A stretch of DNA of 64,000 nt from Verrucomicrobiota bacterium (GTDB lineage: Bacteria; Verrucomicrobiota; Verrucomicrobiia; Verrucomicrobiales; Akkermansiaceae), in the NCBI GenBank assembly GCA_030835305.1, contig JAURPJ010000038.1, positions 28,898 to 92,897 of the forward strand. The letters run 5' to 3'. Both the position numbers and the translations under genes were made by a program. Positions within the stretch are counted from its first letter, which is position 1, and the number at the start of each line of letters is the position of its first letter. Positions 44,786-52,975 of this stretch are shown one piece after another. The notes beneath the pieces were generated by a model. That model was not told the DNA's origin. It searched no databases and saw only the letters and a list, made by a program, of their open reading frames with translations.

Positions 44786-46411
44786 ATGAAACAAGCTCTC
44801 CTGACAGCTCTTGTCTGCTCCACTCTCTGCGCTCTTGGGGCTCCCATTCAGGTCAAAGATCTCCGCACCGAGTCGACCACCAATCCGACTGGAGTTTCCA
44901 ATTCACCCAGATTAAGCTGGAAACTCGATTCCGGCGAGCGAGGGGCATTTCAAAGTGCTTATGAAATTGTTGCAGCCACAAGCCCTGAAAAACTCGATGA
45001 GAAAAAGGCCGACCTCTGGGCGACCCGGAAGAAAAAAGGGGCGACCAGACTCCTCGTCTCATGGCAGGGCAAACCCCTCAAAAACGGCCAAAAAGTTCAT
45101 TGGAAAGTCCGCGTGTGGGATAAGGAGGATCAACCCGGCGACTGGAGCGAGGTCGCAACCTTTGTCGTAGGCGGTCAATCGAAGCTTGCAAAATCAGGAC
45201 GGATTTCAGGCTTCGAAAGCAGTTCTGATAAAATCAACCAATTTTACACCCGGAGCATCACCAATCTCGAGCAACGTCTTGCCGCTTTCACTGAAGGCGA
45301 TATCGTCGCCCTCGGCAATGGGAATAAGGTCCATCGTTCTGCCCGCGCATTTCTTTATCACTTCGACTCCGTCCCCCACCTCACCGAGTGGCTACGCTTG
45401 ATGGATGCCGGAATCACCAAGGACAAGTTCTTCCCGATTCAACCCGGGGCAGAAAAAGCGGCTCCAATCTCATCCGACGCAGGAGTTTTGGTCGGCCACC
45501 CGCTCTGGTGGATGAGCGGGGACGCAAAACTCACAAGATCCCGTTGGGATACTTATGAAGGCCACATCATTGCCCGCGAGGAACAGGACCCTCTCCTGAA
45601 GGGAACAAAATGGGGAGGCCTGACAAGCTCCGAAGAAGTTTCGGCTGAGTTCATCGATCTTTGCTATCTTGGGTTCAGCTGTCGTTTGATACTAGAACTA
45701 GCCCTACCTGCCATAGAGCCTCAGAAAGCCATTCGCTTTCAGGTTTATGCGTCCCGAATTCGAAAAAGCTTTGAGCGTCAATTTGTCAACGAAGATGGTT
45801 CACTGAAAACAAAATCACAAACCGGCCACGTCCTGGCACTTCGAAGCGCTGTGCTCAACCCCGTGCAAAAAGCAAAGGTTCTCGCCGACCTGATCACACT
45901 GGTAAATAAAAACGGATCCGAGGTCGGTCCCATCGGGGCTCATTTCCTCCCGGGGGTACTCTCACTGACCGGGAATCATGACCTCGCCCTGAAGGCCCTA
46001 ACCGATCTTACCGAAGAAGAGCAAAGGACCTATGTCGAAAGTGGTATCGCTGAGTGGCTCATGACTTTTGTGGCAGGTATTGACACCATGGCACCTGGTT
46101 TCAACCAAGTGATTGTTTCTCCACGTATCCCTTCCGATGACTCGGTGACCTGGGTAAAGGCTTACCACGATTCACCTTCGGGGATGATCACGGTTCGTTG
46201 GGAAAAGCTTCCTGAAGCAGCCCTTAAAGCAGAGGTTGTGATTCCTGCCGGAACTCTCTCACGGGTCATTCTACCGATTGGCGAGAATCAGAAAATTTCC
46301 GAGGGAGGGAAGAATATCAGCGACGCTATTGGTGTCGAGATAATCGAGAAAAAGGACGGTAAAATCACGCTCATTACCCAGTCCGGAAAATACTCCTTCC
46401 TGATTAAGTAG
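44786..46411 (+). CDS. Shortened GH78-like (alpha-L-rhamnosidase-related) protein
   Basis: From ATG 44786 (signal MKQALLTALVCSTLCALGA) the protein has 541 residues. The N-terminus (QVKDLRTESTTNPTGVSNS, RLSWKLDSGERG) and the C-terminal beta domain (AGIDTMAPGFNQVIVSPRIP, SPSGMITVRWEK) match GH78 alpha-L-rhamnosidases. These enzymes are usually 700-1000 residues; here the middle is short and the PTDCPQRDER-type segment that carries catalytic acids is absent. It is either a pseudoenzyme that binds rhamnosides or a product of internal deletion with the frame kept. It follows two broken genes. Confidence 0.65.
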   Translation: MKQALLTALVCSTLCALGAPIQVKDLRTESTTNPTGVSNSPRLSWKLDSGERGAFQSAYEIVAATSPEKLDEKKADLWATRKKKGATRLLVSWQGKPLKNGQKVHWKVRVWDKEDQPGDWSEVATFVVGGQSKLAKSGRISGFESSSDKINQFYTRSITNLEQRLAAFTEGDIVALGNGNKVHRSARAFLYHFDSVPHLTEWLRLMDAGITKDKFFPIQPGAEKAAPISSDAGVLVGHPLWWMSGDAKLTRSRWDTYEGHIIAREEQDPLLKGTKWGGLTSSEEVSAEFIDLCYLGFSCRLILELALPAIEPQKAIRFQVYASRIRKSFERQFVNEDGSLKTKSQTGHVLALRSAVLNPVQKAKVLADLITLVNKNGSEVGPIGAHFLPGVLSLTGNHDLALKALTDLTEEEQRTYVESGIAEWLMTFVAGIDTMAPGFNQVIVSPRIPSDDSVTWVKAYHDSPSGMITVRWEKLPEAALKAEVVIPAGTLSRVILPIGENQKISEGGKNISDAIGVEIIEKKDGKITLITQSGKYSFLIK

Positions 46412-46430
46412 CGGCAACGCGGATTTCTGC

Positions 46431-46646
46431 TTAGTCGACACCCGGTGCCGCACTCTCCAGGAAAGAGTGATACTGCCACTCCAGTGGCTCACGCAGCCCG
46501 GTCCGCGGATCACCCCAACGAATGTCGACTCCGGGCGAGCCGGGAACGCTGCGATTGGTCTCACTCCGTGGTCCCCAACGTGGATCGACGCCGCAGCCCA
46601 CCAGGACACATGGCAACAATCCCAGGGACAGAATGGACATATACAT
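46431..46646 (-). CDS. Possible small lipoprotein after rdgB
   Basis: From ATG 46646 (MYMSILSLGLLPCVLVGCGV) the frame encodes 71 residues with a lipobox LVGC near residue 18 and a short proline- and arginine-rich tail. The start lies 30 bases after the rdgB stop on the same strand. An in-frame TTG at 46679 would overlap rdgB. The family is not recognised; the lipobox is the only support. Confidence 0.45.
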   Translation of the reverse strand: MYMSILSLGLLPCVLVGCGVDPRWGPRSETNRSVPGSPGVDIRWGDPRTGLREPLEWQYHSFLESAAPGVD

Positions 46647-46675
46647 CACAAAATCTTGCAAGTTCGCGATTGATG

Positions 46676-47269
46676 TCAATTGGTTTCACGAGGCTGTCCC
46701 AACCACTCTGCCACTCCTTCCAGCGCGCGGGAACGATGGCTCATACCATTTTTAATTTCTTCACCAAGCTCGGCAAACGACATCTCGTACCCCTCCGGAG
46801 CAAAGAGAGGATCGTAACCAAAGCCTCCCTCTCCCCGGGCATTTTGAAGAATGCGCCCCTCAACCGCACCTGAAAAATGAGAAAGAACCTCACCGCTTCG
46901 GGCCAGAACCATCACGCAGCGGAAACGTGCTGTACGTTCATTCTGGCCCCTCAACTCACGCAATAGCTTCTCATTGTTCAAGCAATCATTCCCATCCTCA
47001 CCGGCGTAGCGGGAGGAATAAACCCCTGGCTCTCCTCCCAGGGAATCAACTTCCAATCCCGAATCATCAGACAGGACCAGGGCATCGGTCAGGCAGCTGA
47101 TCGCGACAGCCTTGAGGGTGGCGTTCTCAAGAAAGGTCGTGCCGGTTTCCGCCACTTCCGGAGGGTCTGAAACCGAAGACAAGTCCAACACTTCACAAGC
47201 CGAAAGAATGGCTCGGATCTCTTCCACTTTATGAGCATTCCTTGTAGCCACGATCAATCGCTGTTTCAT
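46676..47269 (-). CDS. rdgB: XTP/dITP diphosphatase (HAM1 family)
   Basis: The 197-residue protein has the HAM1 signature: LIVATRNAHKVEEIRAIL (5-22), ETGTTFLENATLKA, LVLSDDSGLEVDSLGGEPGV and YSSRYAGEDG, then GEGGFGYDPLF and MSHRSRAL. The enzyme cleans XTP, ITP and dITP from the nucleotide pool. Length and motifs are normal. It is divergent from the thioredoxin-like gene 74 bases away. Confidence 0.95.
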   Translation of the reverse strand: MKQRLIVATRNAHKVEEIRAILSACEVLDLSSVSDPPEVAETGTTFLENATLKAVAISCLTDALVLSDDSGLEVDSLGGEPGVYSSRYAGEDGNDCLNNEKLLRELRGQNERTARFRCVMVLARSGEVLSHFSGAVEGRILQNARGEGGFGYDPLFAPEGYEMSFAELGEEIKNGMSHRSRALEGVAEWLGQPRETN

Positions 47270-47343
47270 GCCCGTGGGATAGCAGCTTGGAAAAATATTT
47301 CGATAAATTTGGAATAAATCCGCCCTCCGGAACGCCTAATAGC

Positions 47344-47829
47344 ATGATGACGCCACTAAAAACATTTATCCCCGCCATTCTGTCAATTGCTCTTGCTGCC
47401 AACGCGCAAGCCGGAGATTTCCTCACTGACTTTGCCGCAGGAAAGAAAAAAGCCGCTGAGGAAAATAAACCTCTTCTCGTCAAGTTCACCGGCTCCGACT
47501 GGTGCCCTCCCTGCATTAAGCTGGATAAAGAAGTCTTCTCCCAAAAGTCCTTCAAGTCAGCTGTGGAAAAAGACTTCGTTGTAGTCGTCCTCGATTACCC
47601 AAGGAAGAAGAAACTCCCTGCAGCCCAAACCAAAGCGAACAAGGAGGTTGCCGAGAAGTATGGTCTTAGAAGTTACCCAACTGTGATGCTGATGGACTCG
47701 GAAGGAAAAGTCTTCAAATCAATGTCCGGATATTCCGCTCCTCCTAAAGCGGACAACGGTAAAAGTGTAAGCGTTGAGACCTACCTCAAGACTCTCAAGA
47801 GCGCATTGAAGGCCCTAAAATTCCAATAA
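47344..47829 (+). CDS. Exported thioredoxin-fold protein
   Basis: From ATG 47344 the 161-residue protein has a signal peptide (LKTFIPAILSIALAANAQA) and a thioredoxin domain with the active site DWCPPCIKL, preceded by KPLLVKFTGS and followed by YPTVMLMDSEGKVFKSMSGY with the cis-proline. This matches DUF255-like/DsbD-gamma-type periplasmic thiol proteins. An upstream ATG at 47287 would remove the signal and was rejected. A clear terminator follows 40 bases after the stop. Confidence 0.88.
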   Translation: MMTPLKTFIPAILSIALAANAQAGDFLTDFAAGKKKAAEENKPLLVKFTGSDWCPPCIKLDKEVFSQKSFKSAVEKDFVVVVLDYPRKKKLPAAQTKANKEVAEKYGLRSYPTVMLMDSEGKVFKSMSGYSAPPKADNGKSVSVETYLKTLKSALKALKFQ

Positions 47830-47869
47830 TCCTCGCCCCACCCCGGGTTCGTCCGGGTCAGAAATACCC

Positions 47870-47915
47870 AACCTCGCTGTGGTTTTTAGGTGCTACCACA
47901 ACGGGGTTCTTTTTT
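47870..47915 (+). terminator. Rho-independent terminator of the thioredoxin-fold gene
   Basis: AACCTCGCTGTGGT (47870-47883) pairs with ACCACAACGGGGTT (47895-47908) with one mismatch and one G-T pair, followed by TTCTTTTTT. It stands between the plus-strand gene and the converging mutarotase gene. Confidence 0.85.
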
Positions 47916-47923
47916 ACCCAGAT

Positions 47924-48862
47924 CTAGGAAAGCGGCCGCAGCCCGATAACGGTCTCCAGTGTATGGGAAGCGTTCGGGCGCAAGGTGGGCTTATCTGTTC
48001 CGGCATTGGCACACTCCACACAGACAAATTCCTTGTATCCCTTATCCGGCAGGTCAGTAATTGCCTTGGATGTTTCCTTCCAGGGATTCCAGATCACCGT
48101 CGAACGTGATCCGGTTTTATCAACGAAAACCGAACGAAAGCGGTCGAGATCACGAATCAAAACCGAGGACATGGATTGGTATATCCGATCCACCTCGCCT
48201 TTGATCTGAAGGTTCTTCTCTTGATAAACAGGCTCCTTGTCATCGCTCAGTTGATCGATGTAATGGGAGCCCTTAACCCCCTCAAGCTGAATACGCTCGA
48301 TATCGCCGAGCGAGAGATAGGTATGGAGCGCCGAGCTGACTTTGTAAATCTCATCACCAGTGTTCTTCATGTTCAACTTAACACGCAACTTGTCCGCGAT
48401 CCGGATGGTCGCGGTCAGTTCAAAGTCGAAGGGAAGGAGCGCCTTGGTTTCTGCATCAGGCACCAGCTTAAAAACCAAAGTAGCCATCTTCCCTGCCATC
48501 TCGCCTGAAACGAGTTCCCAAAAGCGGGTTCGGGCAAAGCCGTGGGAGGGTTTCTCAGGATCCTCGGGGTGCTTTCCAAACCACGGCCAGCAGATGGGGA
48601 TACCGCCGCGAAGAGGCATCCCTTCCACCATCTTGGCTTTCGGACTGACATACAAAACGGGAGGATGATCGGTCGGAGCCCAAGTGAGAACTTGCGCTCC
48701 GTGAAGAGCAACAGTGGCAGCTGAAACTGGTGTTTGAACATCAATCACCGGGAAGCCGGACTCCGGTTCGGTGACAGTCAATTCAGGGATTGCGCTCAGG
48801 ATGGCGGTGAGATCTTCGATCGATTGGGGCATGGCACAAGTGACGGCCAGCACCTTTGCCAT
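47924..48862 (-). CDS. D-hexose-6-phosphate mutarotase (aldose-1-epimerase family)
   Basis: From ATG 48862 the protein has 312 residues. Family blocks are VALHGAQVLTWAPTDHPPVL, LRGGIPICWPWFGKHPED, HGFARTRFWEL (with conserved His), SALHTYLSLGDIERIQLEGV and VIWNPWKETSKAITDLPDKG with VCVECAN. YeaD-type enzymes interconvert alpha and beta anomers of glucose-6-phosphate. A frame open further upstream to 49078 lies inside the neighbouring gene and is not used; MPQSIEDL at 48832 is another possible start. Confidence 0.9.
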   Translation of the reverse strand: MAKVLAVTCAMPQSIEDLTAILSAIPELTVTEPESGFPVIDVQTPVSAATVALHGAQVLTWAPTDHPPVLYVSPKAKMVEGMPLRGGIPICWPWFGKHPEDPEKPSHGFARTRFWELVSGEMAGKMATLVFKLVPDAETKALLPFDFELTATIRIADKLRVKLNMKNTGDEIYKVSSALHTYLSLGDIERIQLEGVKGSHYIDQLSDDKEPVYQEKNLQIKGEVDRIYQSMSSVLIRDLDRFRSVFVDKTGSRSTVIWNPWKETSKAITDLPDKGYKEFVCVECANAGTDKPTLRPNASHTLETVIGLRPLS

Positions 48863-48899
48863 AGGCTTCCGAAAATAGGAATAAAAGAATGATTCTTTT

Positions 48900-50048
48900 T
48901 TACTCAGACGAGTTCTTCCAAACCTGCTCAACGATCTTCTTCCGCAAAGCAAGAGGGTCAATCGCACCTGAGTGCGTAAAGAGAACCTCCCCGTCCTTCC
49001 CGACAAGCAGGGTATATGGAAGCGCGCCATCCCACTTGGAATCAATGGCTTTCGCCAAGTCCTCGGTATCTCCATCAAACAGGTAGTTGTTGGTCGTTCT
49101 CTCTTCTTCGTCCAAAAGAGGCTTGGTCCGAGGCGAAAGCCCGCAATGCACTCTCTTCAGAAAACGCTCCACCTTTTCCTGGTCGCCCACGGGATCAAGA
49201 CTGATGGGGATAAACTCAAATTCCTGCCACGAATATTGGCGGTAAATTTTCACCAACTCCGGAAACTCCGCCATGCAGGGACCACAGCTTGTCGACCAGA
49301 GATTAATGAGACGCATCCCGGTTCGCCCCTTGTTGGCCACCAACTTCCCCAGAGTCGCAGCATCAGCCTTCGCAACGGTCACAGGCTGGGCTTTCCACTT
49401 ACGGTCCTCCCCCGCGACCATCTCCGCTTTCTCTTTCCACTTCGTCGTGCACCCCACCGGGCGGGTCTTCACCACTTCGATTTTTTTCCCTTCAAGAATC
49501 GCAGAAATGGCGTTGCGCGCTTCGTTCTTTTCGACCGGTCCCACCCGGCGGCGGCCGTTATCCATTCGACCGTTGTAGCGGAGCTTGAGGTCCTTATCGA
49601 AAATGAAAACGTGAGGTGTCGCCACCGCCCCATAGGCCTTGGCCACTTCCTGGGTTTCGCCGTCGTAGAGATAGGGTAAATTAAATCCGCTATCGTTCGC
49701 GATAAGCTTCATGTCGTCAAAGCTATCATCATAAACAGTCCACCCGAGTTCAGGCAGATGAAGCCCTTCCGGAGAGTTGCTGTTGATCGCAACAAACCTA
49801 ACCGGCTTACCTTTAAAATAATTGACCAATGCTACCATGCGACCGTGGGAAGCGATGGCATCCGGGCAATGATTCGTGGTGAAAATCACAGCTAAAGCCT
49901 CAGCACCGCTAAAATCCTTGAGGACATATTCTCTGCCGTCCACACCGGGCAATTTGAAATCCGGAGCCCTTTCTCCCTCGGTCAGAGGAGTGGGTTCGTA
50001 GGCTAGAAGAGATCCAATGGCACAGCAGGTAACGATCAAGAAGCGCAT
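48900..50048 (-). CDS. Exported protein with two thioredoxin-fold domains
   Basis: The 382-residue protein has a signal peptide (RFLIVTCCAIGSLLA). Domain 1 (about 20-195) is AhpC/TSA-like (RAPDFKLPGVDGREYVLKDF; FTTNHCPDAIASHGRM; YGAVATPHVFIFDKD) with one active cysteine. Domain 2 (about 205-380) has the CxxC site in WSTSCGPCMAEFPEL and ends PYTLLVGKDGEVLFTHSGAI. Such double-domain proteins are common in PVC bacteria and are probably periplasmic thiol-disulfide enzymes. The gene lies 37 bases upstream of the mutarotase gene. Confidence 0.88.
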   Translation of the reverse strand: MRFLIVTCCAIGSLLAYEPTPLTEGERAPDFKLPGVDGREYVLKDFSGAEALAVIFTTNHCPDAIASHGRMVALVNYFKGKPVRFVAINSNSPEGLHLPELGWTVYDDSFDDMKLIANDSGFNLPYLYDGETQEVAKAYGAVATPHVFIFDKDLKLRYNGRMDNGRRRVGPVEKNEARNAISAILEGKKIEVVKTRPVGCTTKWKEKAEMVAGEDRKWKAQPVTVAKADAATLGKLVANKGRTGMRLINLWSTSCGPCMAEFPELVKIYRQYSWQEFEFIPISLDPVGDQEKVERFLKRVHCGLSPRTKPLLDEEERTTNNYLFDGDTEDLAKAIDSKWDGALPYTLLVGKDGEVLFTHSGAIDPLALRKKIVEQVWKNSSE

Positions 50049-50063
50049 CTTCTGAATACGCGC

Positions 50064-50936
50064 CTATCCCGCTTTTCTAGCAAGGAGATGTGCCGCCGGA
50101 AGCCCCAGACTAATTCCGGATACCATCCCGGTAAGGTGAGCCAGCGTGTCGATACCCGGGCCTCCAATGCCGTGCATCCCAAAGATGATCAATCCTGCCA
50201 GCAAGGGAGTGAAGGCCCTGACCCCTTTACGGAACGAACGCTCACGCCAAGCCACGTCCAATCCGGATCCAACCAACAATCCGAGCGCCCCAAAGACCGC
50301 AGTCGAAGCGCCCAAACCAAGATAGCTCTCCGGGAAGCGAATGAAGACGTTGAGGAGATTGCCAATAAATCCACTCAACATAATGAGCCCCCACCCTCTT
50401 AACGGGCCAAAAGAATTCGACACCAGAATACCAAACACCGAACCAAACGCGGCATTTCCCAACAAATGCGGCATATCCCCGTGTAGAAACAAGGACGTGA
50501 AAGCACGATACCATTCTCCATCAGTGACAATTCCAAGGGAGGAGCTGAAATACTTTGTCTCAACCTCCGGGTACTGAATCTGGCGAGTAAAGCAAAAGAG
50601 GAGAATACCGACCCAAACCAGGGCCAACTCAACACCCGAACCAAAAATCGGCACCGTTGCCGGAGTAGGACGGTAAACCTGCTCTTCCTGATAGAGTCTG
50701 AACTCCTCCCGAATCGCCTCTGAAAATGCCTCCTCTCCGTGAATGAGGTATCCGTTCTCTTCAACCTTAATCAGGCAATCCAGCCCCATTGCCAAAACGA
50801 CCAATGCGTATTCCCGGGCTTCCTGTGACGACTTAAAACGACCCACGGGAACCAAACCGGAAGTCGAGGAATCTGGAATATCCACAACAGGCACTGTCGA
50901 ATAGGAGCACCTCCATCCGTTCAACGCAATAGACAT
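50064..50936 (-). CDS. Rhomboid family intramembrane serine protease
   Basis: From ATG 50936 the protein has 290 residues: a cytoplasmic N-terminal part of about 110 residues (YALVVLAMGLDCLIKVEENG, a DUF2007-like strand pattern) and a six-helix rhomboid core. Catalytic residues are Ser211 in LGASTAVFGALG and His267 in DTLAHLTGMVSG, and HLLGNAAFGSVFGILVSNSF holds the conserved helix 2 histidine. It cleaves membrane proteins within the bilayer; the substrate is unknown. It lies 15 bases upstream of the redox gene on the same strand. Confidence 0.93.
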   Translation of the reverse strand: MSIALNGWRCSYSTVPVVDIPDSSTSGLVPVGRFKSSQEAREYALVVLAMGLDCLIKVEENGYLIHGEEAFSEAIREEFRLYQEEQVYRPTPATVPIFGSGVELALVWVGILLFCFTRQIQYPEVETKYFSSSLGIVTDGEWYRAFTSLFLHGDMPHLLGNAAFGSVFGILVSNSFGPLRGWGLIMLSGFIGNLLNVFIRFPESYLGLGASTAVFGALGLLVGSGLDVAWRERSFRKGVRAFTPLLAGLIIFGMHGIGGPGIDTLAHLTGMVSGISLGLPAAHLLARKAG

Positions 50937-50940
50937 TTTG

Positions 50941-51141
50941 TCAGTAACGAAGAGGTGCCAGCTCTCCGAAAAATGACCGAACCTCAAGAAGAATCTCATT
51001 GGCGGTCCCCCGAAACGGTCTCTCCCGCAAAGAAGATTCCTCAAAAGCGGCCTCCATCTTGGTGTGTTTTTTATCGGCAATTCTCAATAGCTCGTCGAAA
51101 TCATAAGTATTCAACTTCACCTTCCTTAAGTCAGCCGGCAT
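50941..51141 (-). CDS. Short hypothetical frame upstream of the rhomboid gene
   Basis: From ATG 51141 the frame encodes 66 residues (MPADLRKVKLNTYDFDELLR, then RPFRGTANEILLEVRSFFGE), ending four bases before the rhomboid start. It has no known motif. A neighbouring frame just upstream reads FDQAIEIATESRIVLPRANA, protein-like too, so this may be part of a frameshifted older gene. Support is weak. Confidence 0.35.
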   Translation of the reverse strand: MPADLRKVKLNTYDFDELLRIADKKHTKMEAAFEESSLRERPFRGTANEILLEVRSFFGELAPLRY

Positions 51142-51195
51142 TCGCGCGAGGCAGCACAATCCTACTCTCCGTCGCGATCTCAATCGCCTGATCAA

Positions 51196-51529
51196 ACAAG
51201 CGAAGGGTATGGTATCAGATTTTTGGAATCACAACCGAGTAAGCCGCAAGACGGCGTTCGAAAAATTAGTAAGTTTCAATCTTAAATGACATAATTTTTC
51301 ATAATCATTTTTTGAACTAAAATATAAATGATTTTGATAATTTTTCGTCAAAACAACAGTGAACGCTCCGCTCGCGAGATCGCGGCCTCAAGCTTTCCGA
51401 ATCAACCTTTAAACAAAAAATACACTGACCAAAAGTGGTTTACAAAGAATTTGAGATTGATTTTGAAATTTAACGAGAAACGTCTCCACATAATTTTTTC
51501 TCAAATTTCTCACGCTGGATCCCAAATTG
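51196..51529. other. AT-rich intergenic stretch
   Basis: No gene, repeat or structured RNA was recognised in these 334 bases. Composition is clearly richer in A and T than the flanks. It separates two minus-strand genes and could hold the promoter of the short frame and rhomboid gene. Confidence 0.5.
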
Positions 51530-52924
51530 TTATATCTTCGGAGCCCAACCTTCTCGGTAATCTCTCTTGACCAGACTCGTCGCCAGAGCACTGTTGGACG
51601 ACTTCATATTCGGACCATCCCAATCAATCGGATGACCTTCGCCAACTTGCTGGGCAATACAGCCAAGAAGAATCACCTCGTTCAAGTAGGCAGCAATTTC
51701 AAAATTCGAGTAGGCCGGCGCGCCGCCTTTCATCATGTCAAACCACTCCTGTTCGTGGCCCGGGGAGCGCGGGATGGTCTGCTCCACACCCTGACAGGCC
51801 TCATGCTTGTCGGCGTGACGGTATTCCTTTTCGTCATTCAACTTCACGTAGAACTCACGTCCATAATCGTCCTGCGAGAACAGCTTGCCCTTCTCGCCGA
51901 TAATCACGGCACCACTGAGCGGCATCTTGCCACCCCTCAATGCAATCACCTCTGAAACCACCGACGCCTTCGGGCGGATCGGATCAAAACTGGTCTTTGG
52001 ATTTCCATCATACCACCAAAACTTCAAAGGAGGCAGACCGTCGCGCTCCGGAAACTCAAAGCGCACCCGCGAGGTCAGCGGATAGGTCTCATCATAAATC
52101 CGCGACGCCATCTCGCACTCGATCTTCGTTGGATAACCCAGCTTTAGCGCACGAAACGGCATATTCACGGTATGGCAGGCCATATCACCCAGAGCACCGG
52201 TTCCAAAATCGTTCCATCCCCGCCACTTGAAATCATGATAAACACCTTGCTTGTAGGGACGCATCTTGGCCGGTCCGATGAAGCAATCCCAATTCAAGTG
52301 ATCTGGAATCGGGTCCGAGCCCTCCGGTCTCTCCAGCCCCTGCGGCCACACAGGACGATTCGTCCACACGTGCAGCTCAAGCGGCTTGCCAATCACTCCG
52401 GATTGAATAATCTCCACTGAACGACGGAGCCCATTTGCCGCACTCCCCTGGTTTCCCATCTGAGTCGCCAGCTTCTTCTCCTGGGTTAAATTACGGATCA
52501 TCCGCGACTCCCACACCGTCTGCGTAAGAGGCTTCTGGCAGTAGACATGCTTTCCCATCTGCATTGCCATAATGCTGGCCACTCCGTGCAAGTGATCCGG
52601 CGTCGAAACGGTCACCGCATCCACCTTGTCCCCCATCTTCGTGAGCATCTCGCGAAAATCGGAATACTTGGCCGCCTTGGAAAAGCGTTTTGCCATTTCA
52701 CCGAGCTTGCCGCCATCGATGTCACAAAGCCCCACAATCTCGCCGCCGCACTTGGCCGCATTCATGGTATCACTCCTTCCCTTGCCGCCCACGCCGATGC
52801 AGGCAACCTGGATCTTGGAATTTAAATTCTGCCCGCTCACAAAGGCAGGCACTCCAAATGTCCCGCCCGCAAGCAAACCGGACTTCTTAAGAAATTGACG
52901 TCGATTGGTCGATGAATGAGCCAT
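51530..52924 (-). CDS. Tat-exported Gfo/Idh/MocA family oxidoreductase
   Basis: The 464-residue protein has a twin-arginine signal (STNRRQFLKKSGLLAGGTFG), then the Rossmann motif VACIGVGGKGRSDTMNAA, DAVTVSTPDHLHGVASIMAM and the QKPLTQTVWESR motif (family EKP). Exported members with this start are very common in Verrucomicrobiota and Planctomycetota and carry NAD(P) loaded before export. The fold fits oxidation or reduction of a sugar, or glycosidase-type chemistry in some members; the substrate is unknown. The sulfatase gene lies 51 bases upstream on the same strand. Confidence 0.92.
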   Translation of the reverse strand: MAHSSTNRRQFLKKSGLLAGGTFGVPAFVSGQNLNSKIQVACIGVGGKGRSDTMNAAKCGGEIVGLCDIDGGKLGEMAKRFSKAAKYSDFREMLTKMGDKVDAVTVSTPDHLHGVASIMAMQMGKHVYCQKPLTQTVWESRMIRNLTQEKKLATQMGNQGSAANGLRRSVEIIQSGVIGKPLELHVWTNRPVWPQGLERPEGSDPIPDHLNWDCFIGPAKMRPYKQGVYHDFKWRGWNDFGTGALGDMACHTVNMPFRALKLGYPTKIECEMASRIYDETYPLTSRVRFEFPERDGLPPLKFWWYDGNPKTSFDPIRPKASVVSEVIALRGGKMPLSGAVIIGEKGKLFSQDDYGREFYVKLNDEKEYRHADKHEACQGVEQTIPRSPGHEQEWFDMMKGGAPAYSNFEIAAYLNEVILLGCIAQQVGEGHPIDWDGPNMKSSNSALATSLVKRDYREGWAPKI

Positions 52925-52975
52925 TTAGGTAAAACGGAACTTCGCCCGATCGACTTTCAATCGCCGCGAAAAAGC

